A stretch of 64,000 bases of DNA from a virus, in IMG/VR virus record IMGVR_UViG_3300025660_000005, positions 1 through 64,000 of that record; one strand, 5' to 3'. Positions 8,446-17,708 of this stretch are shown here, piece by piece (the stretch's first letter is position 1; every line of letters begins with the position of its first letter). The translations under genes and the position numbers were made by a program. Below the pieces are notes generated by a model. It did not search any database, was not told the DNA's origin, and worked only from the letters and a program-made list of their open reading frames with translations.

Positions 8446-9106
8446 CTTGTAGTCCCTCCTGTGACCATCGGAAGAAACGCTCGTCCTCCCGGTGGAGTAT
8501 CCCTTTGAAAACGGTGTCCCCGGCCTTCTTGCCCCGTGTGAACGTGTGGATCTGCGTGAACTGCTTCCTCTCCACGGGGTTCAAGTCGTCCACCCCTATT
8601 ACTCCGTCATGCAGCTTCCAGAACCTAGCAGCGGTCCAAGCAGCCCAATAACCGTCCGCCTCGTTGTGGTTCCACCGCCCCTTGCCCCCGCAGTCCGTCT
8701 TGGCGGCCTCCACCATGTCGGGCTTCATCATCTTCCAGCCCTTCGGGCGTTGCAGGGACTCTCGGGCGTGCGCCTTGATCTGCATCGGGGAGAAGAAGAC
8801 CACGTCCACCTGTGCCAGCCGGAGGGCCTCACAGGTATACAGGAACAGACCGTACATCCCCTCGCTGTAGAGATCGTTGAACACCGGGTACTCAAGCCCT
8901 ACACGAGTGACACCGTAGTCCACGCCGATCTGCTCAATGTGAGCACGCAGAGCGTCCCGCATGGCGATGTAGCGGTCAATGAAGAGTGTTTTTGCGGACG
9001 TTTGGAAGCGCCCACGGGCCAAACAACGGTGGGCACCCACGGCATCGCTGTCGTGGAGTGCCCACCCGTAGTTTGTCAGGGAAGGGTCGATACCGAGAAC
9101 ACGCAT
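8435..9106 (-). CDS. RuvC-type Holliday junction resolvase
   Basis: A 223-residue RNase H-fold nuclease: GIDPSLTNYGWA with Asp7, Glu72 in GLEYPV, and Asp151 in EADGYWAAW supply the metal site. It is longer than typical RuvC (about 170 aa) by a C-terminal extension of about 55 residues. It would resolve four-way junctions made by the downstream RecA. It overlaps the RecA start by 11 bases. Confidence 0.85.
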   Translation of the reverse strand: MRVLGIDPSLTNYGWALHDSDAVGAHRCLARGRFQTSAKTLFIDRYIAMRDALRAHIEQIGVDYGVTRVGLEYPVFNDLYSEGMYGLFLYTCEALRLAQVDVVFFSPMQIKAHARESLQRPKGWKMMKPDMVEAAKTDCGGKGRWNHNEADGYWAAWTAARFWKLHDGVIGVDDLNPVERKQFTQIHTFTRGKKAGDTVFKGILHREDERFFRWSQEGLQDGD

Positions 9107-9130
9107 GCCACCCCCGGTGACGGGAGGTGT

Positions 9131-9856
9131 CTAGTCGAGCATGTCATCGACCATGGAGTCGATGTCCTCGGACGCTACCGCTGCGGCCTGTGCGACCGGG
9201 GCGCTTCCGCCACCGCCGCCGCCACCACCGGCCAGCTTCTCACGAACCTGCTCGATGGTCATCTCACGCCCGACCTCGCCCCGGATGCCCTCAACGATGC
9301 GGGCCACGTCGGCGAAGATGCTGTCGACCAGCCCCTTGGCCTTGTCGTTGCCCATCATCTTGGCGAGCAGGCTGTCCTTGCACGGGCTGAAGTCGATCTT
9401 CTGGAACTGGGTATCCGTGCAGGAGAGCGTCACGTCGTGCTGGCCGAACGGGAACTCCTTGTGGATGTGGTTCAGGCGCTTGTACTTGTCGCCGCTGAAG
9501 ATCCACGGGATCACTTCCACGTCGCCAGCCGCCAGCCGGGTCTTGTCGATGGTGCCGTCCTTGAGGGTCGGCCACACGACCAGCACCGTGCCGATGCGGG
9601 TACGGGCGGGCTCTCCGGCGAGCTTGGTGAACTCGGGACCGCTGTTCACGATGTAGCCCGCGTTCGGGATGTAGTTCACCTGAGCACCCGTGAACTGGGG
9701 CGCTCCGTCCATGATGGCCAGACCGTTCTCGTCGGTCTTCTTCCACCACCCGAAGGACACCCTGTAGGTGTGACCCCCCTCGGCCTTGAAGCGCTTGGTC
9801 TTCTCGCCGATGCCGGAGTCATTCTCGCCGAAACTGAAGTCCTGGTAACCGCTCAT
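9131..9856 (-). CDS. single-stranded DNA-binding protein candidate
   Basis: A 241-residue protein built like a phage SSB: a beta-rich core (about 15-175), a Gly-rich linker with eight consecutive glycines (about 200-210), and an acidic tip SEDIDSMVDDMLD. Tip and linker resemble the partner-docking tails of SSB/gp32. No primary-sequence family is recognised, so the call rests on architecture and position between the resolvase and other recombination genes. The ATG at 9856 is chosen because AGGAGG lies eight bases upstream. The promoter-like GGTTTCA...TAGAAC is about 60 bases upstream. The N-terminal MSGYQDFSF is shared with the HNH protein at 3402-3935. Confidence 0.6.
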   Translation of the reverse strand: MSGYQDFSFGENDSGIGEKTKRFKAEGGHTYRVSFGWWKKTDENGLAIMDGAPQFTGAQVNYIPNAGYIVNSGPEFTKLAGEPARTRIGTVLVVWPTLKDGTIDKTRLAAGDVEVIPWIFSGDKYKRLNHIHKEFPFGQHDVTLSCTDTQFQKIDFSPCKDSLLAKMMGNDKAKGLVDSIFADVARIVEGIRGEVGREMTIEQVREKLAGGGGGGGGSAPVAQAAAVASEDIDSMVDDMLD

Positions 9857-9956
9857 GATACGCACCTCCTAAAGTAGTCTGGACAGGACGGGTCATCTAC
9901 CGGACAGGTCCTTGTCGACTGGTTCTACTCCACGGGGGAAGGGTTGAAACCCCCCC

Positions 9957-11015
9957 TCAATCAATGTCCTCAAAAGAATCGAGGATGGAGTCCACGTCCA
10001 ACAGATCGTCGGCGGTCTTGCCCGTGAGAGGATCCTTGAAGGAGGGGTCCGAAACGGCATCTTCGGGCATGGCGTCAAGGAAGGATTCGGCCAGGTCTGC
10101 GGGCGTGTTATCGGGCAACGCTTCCGCCGCCGAAGGGGCCTCCTCTGGCTCCACAAGCCCCCCAGATTCGTCCTCCGGCTCCACAGGGGCATCCTTGGGG
10201 GCTTCCTCTACTGTCGGCTCCACGGGCGGCGTGGGGGCCTCTGGCACAGGCTGCACCACCACCGGGGCTACAGGCTCAGGCTCCTCTGTGAGCCCACCTA
10301 CCGTGGCGATCACGTCCGCCAGATCCTCTACGGCATCCTCGTCCTCTACCGGGACAGGCACCTCAACCTCCGCCCCCTCGGCATCCTCGTCATCGGATCC
10401 CAACACACGGAGCGGGATCTCGCCTTCCATATCCCCCAACATGCCGTCGATGTCGGCCAACTCCGCCGTGGCGTCCACGGGCTTGAAGTCCGGGGCCGAC
10501 ACCTTCTTAGATCCCCACTGTGCCCCCAACCCGATCTCCTCGTTGCAGAGGCGGATCTGATCCTTGAGCATCGAAACGGTGGACTTCAGGTCGGCCCGCT
10601 TGGCTTTCACCACAGCCATCGTCTGCGCCAGACTGATCTCGGTCAGTTCCAGTTCGTCGAAAGCCAGGATCTCGTCCCGGAGCTTCATCGAGGCTTCGGC
10701 ATCACGGTCGGCCACGCTGCGACCGGCCCGGACATGAGGGTCCTCCGCCAGAAGCTGCATTTTGGCCAGTTCGATGTCCAGTTCCGCCCGCCGCTTGGCA
10801 CGGGTAACCCCGTGCAGCTTCTTGGACACCCGGAGGAAGATCCGCTCCACCCGGTGCATCACCCCACGGCACTCGGCCATCTTGTTATTCAGCCGCTTCG
10901 GCCCGTAGGCCAACGGATCTGCGTCCAGGTCGACGTGCAGTTCCTTGAGTTCCCCAAAGACTTCCTCGGCGTCCTCAACCGTGAACGTCAGGAAGTCGGA
11001 CGCCGCCGTAGTCAT
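9957..11015 (-). CDS. acidic recombination-associated protein with LDVDSIL tail
   Basis: A 352-residue protein of unknown family. Residues 1-180 are charged and helix-prone (coiled coil). Residues 190-320 are an acidic, Pro/Glu-rich disordered linker. The last 16 residues contain LDVDSIL, identical to the RecA C-terminal motif and similar to the SSB-like tip. It lies between the SSB-like and helicase genes, so a mediator or scaffold role comparable to UvsY is plausible but inferred. It is coupled to the gene upstream by an ATGA overlap. Confidence 0.6.
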   Translation of the reverse strand: MTTAASDFLTFTVEDAEEVFGELKELHVDLDADPLAYGPKRLNNKMAECRGVMHRVERIFLRVSKKLHGVTRAKRRAELDIELAKMQLLAEDPHVRAGRSVADRDAEASMKLRDEILAFDELELTEISLAQTMAVVKAKRADLKSTVSMLKDQIRLCNEEIGLGAQWGSKKVSAPDFKPVDATAELADIDGMLGDMEGEIPLRVLGSDDEDAEGAEVEVPVPVEDEDAVEDLADVIATVGGLTEEPEPVAPVVVQPVPEAPTPPVEPTVEEAPKDAPVEPEDESGGLVEPEEAPSAAEALPDNTPADLAESFLDAMPEDAVSDPSFKDPLTGKTADDLLDVDSILDSFEDID

Positions 11016-11440
11016 CAGTTGCCTCCGTTACCGTTCGACAACGCCTCGCTCATCAGCGAAGCGTAGTTGTGCTTGATGGCCTTCTGTGCGCCCAGACGCT
11101 GCTCCGACGTGATCGTCGATCCCGCCATGGCGTTGTCCGTTGCGGCCAGGTCCGCCTGAAGCCCCAGTACGAGGGCCGCCATCCGGGACTCCTTGAGGGT
11201 CATCCCGCTGGCACGGTTGGCCTCTGCCACGTCACCGTCCTGTGCGGACACGAGATCCGCCCCGCCCCCGGCATCGTCCTGGATCGTGTCCCAGGCCGCC
11301 GAAAAGCCCACGTAGGCATCTCCGTACCGTCCCTTGATGGAACGGGTACAGACCACCTTCGTGACCCGGAGGCCCTTCTTGATGCGGGCCAGTTCAGCCC
11401 TGAGTTCCGCTCGTGCCTTGTCTTTCGTTTCGTCAGCCAT
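11015..11440 (-). CDS. hypothetical protein, 141 aa
   Basis: Not recognised. Mostly alpha-helical with a charged N-terminal helix and a Gly/Asn tail. The ATG at 11440 is preferred over an upstream start because GGGAGGAC lies just upstream. Possible phage promoter elements (TAGATG) are about 45 bases further up. It is cotranscribed with the acidic recombination-associated gene (ATGA overlap), so a DNA-metabolism role is likely. Confidence 0.6.
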   Translation of the reverse strand: MADETKDKARAELRAELARIKKGLRVTKVVCTRSIKGRYGDAYVGFSAAWDTIQDDAGGGADLVSAQDGDVAEANRASGMTLKESRMAALVLGLQADLAATDNAMAGSTITSEQRLGAQKAIKHNYASLMSEALSNGNGGN

Positions 11441-11511
11441 GTTGTCCTCCCTTTCGAGGGTCGTGTTCTGTTCACACCCCATCTACTCGGGGGGAACCCG
11501 GAACGTACCCA

Positions 11512-13866
11512 CTAGGAAGCGAGAGCTTGGAGTCGCTGCTTGAAAAGCGTGTTGCGGAGGTCTTCCTTGTCGTTGAACACGGCGGAGGCCAGTGCTGTGT
11601 GCGTGCCCACTAGCACGACCCGCTTCTTGGCCCTCGTGACCGCCGTATACAAGAGGTTCCGCTGTAGCTGGTGCCTGAACCCGTCGATGAGCGGCATCAC
11701 GATGACGTCGTACTCCAGGCCCTGTGCCTTGTGTACGGTACAGGCATAGGCCAGACGGATGAGGCGGGGGAGATCCTTGAACGCCACCTTCACGAACACC
11801 GGAGGCTGGCCGAAGATCTTGAGTTCCACCTCTTTGTCCTTGCGGTTAATGCGGGACACCTTGCCCACGTCACCGTTGAACACGCCCTTCTCGTAGTCGT
11901 TCTTGACGACCATGATCCGGTCGCCCTCCCGGATCACGTCACCGCCCAGACGAACCTCCTGCAACCCGATCCCCTGTGGGTTGAGGATCATCCGAATCCT
12001 GTCATTCAGATTCGTGACCCCCACGGTCCCCCCGTGACGGGGTGACAGAACCTGGAAGTTACGGCGCTGATCGTACAGCTTGGAGGCCATCTTCAGGATC
12101 GCCTCCAGCACCATCTCCTCTGACTTGAGGATCAACAGCGAGAACTCCGACCCCTGAGTGTAGGAGGGCACCTCGCCCTTGTAGATGTCGTGGGCGGCGA
12201 ACACGATGTCGCTGGTCTCCTCCTGACGGAAGATCTCGACCAGGTGAACAACGGGGTACACGTCACTGGACACCAGATCCCGCAACACGTTGCCCGGTCC
12301 CACAGAGGGAAGCTGTGCGGGGTCGCCCACGAACACCAGACGGCACTGCGGGGACGTACAGGTGAGCAGCCGGTACATAAGGTGCTGGTCCACCATCGAG
12401 GACTCGTCCACGAACACAACCTCCGCCGGGTGCGGGCGCTCTACGCTGAACCCCCACTGCGAACCCTGCCCCATGTCCCCCTTCTCACCGTCCGCCTCAC
12501 CCACGATGCCCGTGTACGTGGACTCCCGCTTGTCGTCAGACTTCCCTCGGGCGGAGAACGCCCGGTGGATCGTGTGGGCGGGTGCCCCGGACAGGGCGGA
12601 AAGGTTCTTGGCTGCGATCCCAGTAGGAGCGCACAGGAGGAAGGGCACGTCGGAATCCTGAAGGATGCGAACGGCGGCCCGCAGGCTGGTCGTCTTACCT
12701 GTTCCGGGCAGCCCGGTCAGGACGGACACGGGCTCTGTAAGGGCGTTGAAGATGCCCTTCTTCTGTGTGTCTGAGAGGACCATCTTGGAGGACAGGCCCC
12801 ACTCCTCGATGGCGGTCTTGATGACCGTCGCCAGCCTGGGGCGCTTCATCTCAGCCTTGGCCTTCGTGTCCGGCCCCACACCCCGGAGCCGCTTGAAGTA
12901 GGTCTTCAACTCCAGCCCGCCCTTCCCGTAGGCGGCGGTCTTCCGTCGGCTGTGCAACAGCTTGGCGGACTCAGACTCCATCTCCCAGGACCAAGGCTCG
13001 TAGACCGCGACGGCCCCCGGCAGGGTTTCCCTGTCCACCACGAGATCCTTGTTGAGATGGCACTCCTTGAGGGCCGACGCTACCTGCCTGGTCGTGACAC
13101 CGGGGATCAGGGCTTGGACAGTCCCCATGACTTGCCCCGTTCGCATGTAGAGGTGACCCATGCCCCGCTGTGTGCGGGCACAGTACAGGACGGCCCCGTA
13201 CACCCGGTTCTCCCCGTCCATGGGAAGGCCCAGACGGATGGCGATCTCGTCGGCGGCGCTGAACTCAAAGCCCTCCAGACGCACCAGCGCCCACGGGTTC
13301 TTCGCCAGCACCTCCTCTGCCTCACCACCGAACTTGGCCCACACCTCCCGCACCTTGCTGTTGGGGACGCCGAGATCATTGAGGAAAGTGAGGGTCTTGA
13401 AGTACGCCTGCGTCGACGTCCACCGCTGGGAGATGTGCAGGGCAGTGAACTCGTCGATGCCCGGAACGACCTCCAACTGCTTGGGGTCGGACAAGGCGGC
13501 AACGAAATCCTCGCCCAAGTACTGCCGTGCAAGCAGGAGAAGGCGTGGGCCGACCCCGTTGGCGGAGAGCATCTTCTCAGCGGTGTCCGCGTCCCACCCG
13601 TTCTTCAGGATGGGGGCCTTCGTGATCGCCAGTTGCTTCCCGTGCGTCTTGTGGGTCTTCCAGTTGCCCTCAAACCCGAACCACGTCCCCACCTTGATGG
13701 GGATACCGGGGACGTGCCCCTTGACCGTGGCCTGCACGCCCTTGACGATCCCGATCTGCCCTTCCGGGGTTTCGGGAGCGTCCAGACTCATCTTCAGAAT
13801 GTAGAAAGCCTGGGCCGGGTCATCGTAGATGACGGAGTGGACCCGGCCTGAAAAGTACAAAGGCAA
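11512..13866 (-). CDS. recD2: RecD2-type SF1B helicase
   Basis: A 784-residue 5'-3' helicase. An N-terminal OB-like and helix-hairpin-helix region (about 1-340) precedes the motor: motif I GLPGTGKTT (about 385), motif II VDESSM, motif III GDPAQLPSVGPG, then VHKAQGLEYD and YTAVTRAKKRV near the end. The long N-terminus marks the RecD2/TraA subfamily, as opposed to the RecD of RecBCD or Dda. It would unwind DNA during recombination-dependent replication. Confidence 0.92.
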   Translation of the reverse strand: MPLYFSGRVHSVIYDDPAQAFYILKMSLDAPETPEGQIGIVKGVQATVKGHVPGIPIKVGTWFGFEGNWKTHKTHGKQLAITKAPILKNGWDADTAEKMLSANGVGPRLLLLARQYLGEDFVAALSDPKQLEVVPGIDEFTALHISQRWTSTQAYFKTLTFLNDLGVPNSKVREVWAKFGGEAEEVLAKNPWALVRLEGFEFSAADEIAIRLGLPMDGENRVYGAVLYCARTQRGMGHLYMRTGQVMGTVQALIPGVTTRQVASALKECHLNKDLVVDRETLPGAVAVYEPWSWEMESESAKLLHSRRKTAAYGKGGLELKTYFKRLRGVGPDTKAKAEMKRPRLATVIKTAIEEWGLSSKMVLSDTQKKGIFNALTEPVSVLTGLPGTGKTTSLRAAVRILQDSDVPFLLCAPTGIAAKNLSALSGAPAHTIHRAFSARGKSDDKRESTYTGIVGEADGEKGDMGQGSQWGFSVERPHPAEVVFVDESSMVDQHLMYRLLTCTSPQCRLVFVGDPAQLPSVGPGNVLRDLVSSDVYPVVHLVEIFRQEETSDIVFAAHDIYKGEVPSYTQGSEFSLLILKSEEMVLEAILKMASKLYDQRRNFQVLSPRHGGTVGVTNLNDRIRMILNPQGIGLQEVRLGGDVIREGDRIMVVKNDYEKGVFNGDVGKVSRINRKDKEVELKIFGQPPVFVKVAFKDLPRLIRLAYACTVHKAQGLEYDVIVMPLIDGFRHQLQRNLLYTAVTRAKKRVVLVGTHTALASAVFNDKEDLRNTLFKQRLQALAS

Positions 13867-13868
13867 CG

Positions 13869-14402
13869 CTACTTCTCCTTGGTGGCGTCCTGGATCTGGC
13901 GGAGGATGTCCTGAAGGCTCTGCGCCTGTGTCCCCAGGGCCTCAACTTGGCCGAGTCCCTCCTTGGACAGCAACTCCTGCATCCGTTCGGCGTCGAACTT
14001 CGTGGCGCAGGCGATCCGGGCGTCATGCCCGGGCAGGTACATCAAAGGCAGCCGCAGTTCCGTTCCGTCGAACTGCTTGAGCCACCACGTCGCTTCCTGT
14101 GTCCAGTCGCCCTCCTTGTAGATGAGGGTCCCATCACCGTGGACGTTCAACAGGCGTTCAGGGTGCTCGTGGTGACCTGCGGGACATTCCATGCCCTCGG
14201 GCCAGTAACAGCACCCGCCGCCCCGTTTCGTAGGGTCTGGGGGCATTGGGGGGACCATGTGAACGGCTACGTGAACGAGGATGCCCTCAAACGGACGCAA
14301 GGCGTCGTCAACGTCATGGACGTTGCCCTGCTCCGTCATCCAGAGCGTGTCATCCTTCGCATAGAACTTGCCCTCTAACAGAATCGCATTGAACCCGTCC
14401 AT
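13869..14402 (-). CDS. hypothetical protein, 177 aa
   Basis: Not recognised. It has a Cys/His-rich central patch (CCYWPEGMECPAGHHEH) that could bind a metal, a beta-rich N-terminal half and a C-terminal helix ending in charged residues. It lies directly upstream of the helicase gene with two bases between. A CGGGTATTCT element just upstream may be its promoter. Confidence 0.6.
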   Translation of the reverse strand: MDGFNAILLEGKFYAKDDTLWMTEQGNVHDVDDALRPFEGILVHVAVHMVPPMPPDPTKRGGGCCYWPEGMECPAGHHEHPERLLNVHGDGTLIYKEGDWTQEATWWLKQFDGTELRLPLMYLPGHDARIACATKFDAERMQELLSKEGLGQVEALGTQAQSLQDILRQIQDATKEK

Positions 14403-14450
14403 GAGTCCCTCCTTGTCATGGAGAATACCCGAGAGCGCTGTGTTGTGGGG

Positions 14451-17400
14451 CTACTTGGGGGGGAGAATGGTGCAGGCTTCACCCGTGCAGAACTTGTCTT
14501 CCGAATCCTTGTCGTGGGTGTCGGCCCCGCCGAAGTCGATGGCCTTTGTGCGGGCTACCATCGAGGCGTACTGCTCCTCATCGATCTCCTGGTACGGAGC
14601 GAACTGGTAACCGTGATCCTCGTCCGCCAGGGGCAACATCGAGATACCCTTGAGCCGATCCTCAAAAGCCTCGAGTGCGGGCTTGAGATCCCGCACCTCG
14701 TCCTTCGTGAAGGTGATCGTGACGGAGACCTGGTTGTCGGCCCAGTGCTTCTGCAAGTCCTCGGCGTTCAGGTACTGCTCCCAGACCGTCACCTCCGCCT
14801 TGCCCTTCGTGAAGTGGTTCTCCCGGACGGGGAACGCCACCACGGACGTGTCGTCGGCGTAGGGGTCGGGGTGGACGTCGAATCCTGCGTCCCGTGCGGC
14901 CTGGACCAGCGGGGACGTGTTCTGCACCCGAATGTGCCGGATGTAGAACTCCGAGTGGGGGTAGTGGATACCGGGTGTCGCCCCACACAAGAGGCTGACG
15001 GTGTTGTGGGACAACACCCCATTCGCCACATATTCTTTCGTGTCAGGAACCTCGATATCAAAGGTCGGGCTATAGGAATCCGTGACATCTACCACAGGAT
15101 CCAACCACAAACCCTCCCCAAAGACTCGCTCCCGTAATTCACGGGACACATACCGGAGCAAATCAGGTTCCCCCATCCGCGAAGTAATGAGCCACCTATC
15201 CCGAGAGCCCCAACCACCCGGACCCGCATTTTTCAGCTTGACATTGAAACCCACAGCTCGGCAAAGGACCAAAAGGTCTCTAGCGAAACCTTCAGACACC
15301 GTACAGATGCCCCAAGTAGAACGGTTATAGATCGCTCCATCAGCCCGCCACAAACCCGTGATGAACGCTTTGATGCTGTCTACCCCTGCGCTGCGTATGG
15401 CCAAAGGCATCTCCAAGGAGTGTGAAAAGTCCTTCAGCATATGGTTGGCTTCTAGGTAAGCCAAAAGGTGGGTCGAGTTGATGTATATACTGTGATCATC
15501 GTCCACAAGAGCATCCAACCCAAACAAACTCTTCACCGTCTGGGAAATGAAATGGACAAGGGAAGCCTCTTTCCGATTGAAAGATATCCGCAACCCCTTC
15601 TTATGGACAGAACCATCCCCATACAACATCCCGAGAAACCATGCTAACGCAGGACTCATCTCCTTCGGTTGCAGAATGCTCTTGGTATTGTGGTATGGGG
15701 CAGGGACCTGAAAAAGAGAAGGCTCTGTCTTGTTCTGGTAGTCCCCCAAAGAAACCAAAAGTTGGTCACCTACCACAATATCAGCAACCTTCTTCCAAAC
15801 AACATCGCCATCAACCACCACCTGGTACTGATGAGGCAAAGAGCCCTCAAGAAGATTTCCATCCTCTGTCCGTAACTGCTTAGTAGGACCATCCCCATTC
15901 ACAAAGAACTTAGTGATGTTTTTCCCAAGGGAAGTCCACCCAGAAATATCCTGCCACATCTCTCCTTGCACATCCCCCAACTCGGACAGCCTGAAAATAC
16001 CCTTTTCTGTGTTTATGAGAGTGCCCTGTACTTGGCACCCAGAAGGCTTCACGGTCGTCGTCTTGACCGAGAGGCCACAGCCCAGCCACTCAGAGTAGAT
16101 GCGGTCGAGGCGCTGCACGTAGTCATAGCCCTCATCGCACCAGTTCAGGAACGAGCGTCTCCCCAGCTTGGCCATCGCCTGTGTGATCCCAGACATGGAA
16201 CAGCCGATGCGGCGGTTGCGCTGCATGACAGCGTTGGCCCTTGGGATGTGTGTAGGAACGAGGGTCACGGTCTTGGCGTAGAGGTACGCCATCTTGAGGG
16301 TGCGCTCGTAGTCGTCGTAGTCATCGTGGTGGGCCGGGTAGGTCTCCACGAGGTTGCAAAGCTCAAAGGACTCAAGGGATTGCTCACCGCAGGGGTTCGT
16401 ACCCACGACCCGCCAGTCCTTGTTGTCCGCAGGGTGTCCCATGCGGCTGTATGCACGGGCATTCTCCAGCCAGCAGATACCAGGCTCCCCGTTCTTGGCG
16501 ATGGAATCCACGATGTCCGTGTAGTCCATGCCCACGTACCCGAACACGGAGTTGTTGGACGCCCAACGGCGGTCGTTGAGGGCCTCCTCGTCCTGCTTGA
16601 GGGTCACGAAATCCTCGTCGTCGGGCTCTCCGAACATGATCTCTGCCGTCCGGCGGACGCCACCGGCCACGACGCACTTGCCGATGTAGTTGAACACATC
16701 GACGATCTGGGCTGACCCGATACGGTACGGCGTGGGAGCCTTCTTGCCCTTGAACGTCACGATCACGTTCCCGATCTTGCCCGTGGCCTCGTCGTAGTCC
16801 ACGTCGAACTCAGCCCGGACGCCCTTGGGGAGCAGGATCTTCGTGATGCCCTCGACCAGTTTCTGGAGTGGGAGTGGCCCGGAGGCTACGCCCCCGAAAG
16901 TGCTGATGGCTGCCCCACGGCCCCGCACCGGCGAGTAGTCGATGACCCTCGGGTACTGGGCCTTGCCCACGAACGACTCCAGCAAGGTACGGACCAGGTC
17001 CACCCAGCCCTCCCGGCTGTCATCCACCACGTAGGGCGTGACGGACATGTCGGGGCGCTGGATACGGACAGCCCCTTTCCCTCTGGTGTCTCCACCGACA
17101 CCCACGCCGAGCATCGAGAGGTCCATCAGGAAGGTGAACGGGCCGGAGAAATCTTCAGCGAGCTTGTCCGTGGACACGAAGGCGCAGTTCTGGAGGGCGG
17201 CGGAGCCCCGGCTATACACGACGTCCGTGCCCATCATCCACAGGCCACGCCCCGGTGGCGTGAACTTGAAATCGAACATGCGGCGGAACATCTCCTGCGC
17301 CGAGTTCTGGCCCTTGGCCTCATTCCACGGGAGGGCCATCCGGCGGCAGTGGATCTTCTGGATCTGGAAGCAACCCTCGACGACCCGCTTACACGTCTGC

Positions 17401-17570
17401 CAGAACTCCTCCGTGCCACCCTCGGGTAGCTCACGGGCGTAGGTTCGCTTGAACGTGAAATAGCCTACCGGACCCCAGTTGGGCTGCTTGCCGTGGAACT
17501 CCTCAAGGAACGAACTGGACAAGGAAAAAGCACGGACCTTTCGGTCACCGGCAGCCTGACTGAAAATCAT
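14451..17570 (-). CDS. class II (B12-dependent) ribonucleoside triphosphate reductase, intein-containing
   Basis: A 1039-residue precursor. The exteins (694 aa) match monomeric RTPR: Cys129 in LQNC, N-x-C-x-E at 392-396 with radical Cys394 and Glu396, Cys405 in ELCN, and a C-terminal CTGEAC redox pair. It reduces NTPs to dNTPs with adenosylcobalamin, using B12 from the host. An intein (residues 512-856) interrupts the conserved KPSG/TVSLL site. The start ATG at 17570 has an AGGAG site; 18 further upstream residues are rejected as untranslated. Genes on both sides are replication genes. Confidence 0.92.
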   Translation of the reverse strand: MIFSQAAGDRKVRAFSLSSSFLEEFHGKQPNWGPVGYFTFKRTYARELPEGGTEEFWQTCKRVVEGCFQIQKIHCRRMALPWNEAKGQNSAQEMFRRMFDFKFTPPGRGLWMMGTDVVYSRGSAALQNCAFVSTDKLAEDFSGPFTFLMDLSMLGVGVGGDTRGKGAVRIQRPDMSVTPYVVDDSREGWVDLVRTLLESFVGKAQYPRVIDYSPVRGRGAAISTFGGVASGPLPLQKLVEGITKILLPKGVRAEFDVDYDEATGKIGNVIVTFKGKKAPTPYRIGSAQIVDVFNYIGKCVVAGGVRRTAEIMFGEPDDEDFVTLKQDEEALNDRRWASNNSVFGYVGMDYTDIVDSIAKNGEPGICWLENARAYSRMGHPADNKDWRVVGTNPCGEQSLESFELCNLVETYPAHHDDYDDYERTLKMAYLYAKTVTLVPTHIPRANAVMQRNRRIGCSMSGITQAMAKLGRRSFLNWCDEGYDYVQRLDRIYSEWLGCGLSVKTTTVKPSGCQVQGTLINTEKGIFRLSELGDVQGEMWQDISGWTSLGKNITKFFVNGDGPTKQLRTEDGNLLEGSLPHQYQVVVDGDVVWKKVADIVVGDQLLVSLGDYQNKTEPSLFQVPAPYHNTKSILQPKEMSPALAWFLGMLYGDGSVHKKGLRISFNRKEASLVHFISQTVKSLFGLDALVDDDHSIYINSTHLLAYLEANHMLKDFSHSLEMPLAIRSAGVDSIKAFITGLWRADGAIYNRSTWGICTVSEGFARDLLVLCRAVGFNVKLKNAGPGGWGSRDRWLITSRMGEPDLLRYVSRELRERVFGEGLWLDPVVDVTDSYSPTFDIEVPDTKEYVANGVLSHNTVSLLCGATPGIHYPHSEFYIRHIRVQNTSPLVQAARDAGFDVHPDPYADDTSVVAFPVRENHFTKGKAEVTVWEQYLNAEDLQKHWADNQVSVTITFTKDEVRDLKPALEAFEDRLKGISMLPLADEDHGYQFAPYQEIDEEQYASMVARTKAIDFGGADTHDKDSEDKFCTGEACTILPPK
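15003..16037 (-). mobile_element. LAGLIDADG intein within the ribonucleotide reductase gene
   Basis: A 345-residue in-frame insertion beginning with Cys (CQVQGTLINT) and ending VLSHN before Thr, the standard intein splice residues (Cys1, His-Asn, Thr+1). The middle has two LAGLIDADG-type helices, LAWFLGMLYGDGSV and IKAFITGLWRADGA, so it also encodes a homing endonuclease. Base composition is visibly richer in A+T than the flanking exteins, suggesting recent acquisition. The insertion point is the catalytic KPSGT segment, a common RNR intein site. Confidence 0.93.
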
Positions 17571-17708
17571 TGTGTGACTACTCCTACGAAGACGCCTCGG
17601 GCAAGGGGGTGGCACGAGCACCACCCTGTATTAGAGGGGTGGGTTTTCATCATGGACTCCATCAGAGTAGGGCTCATAGAAGGGAAAACGAACCCCCTCC
17701 GCATCACC

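Noticed and set aside
9131-9856. Poly-Gly run as an assembly error
   Set aside because: A Gly-rich linker before an acidic tip is the normal layout for SSB proteins and the frame is intact.
17571-17708. Cobalamin riboswitch before the B12-dependent reductase
   Set aside because: One hairpin with a GCCAC-like run is present, but the region is only about 140 bases and lacks the rest of the conserved riboswitch core.
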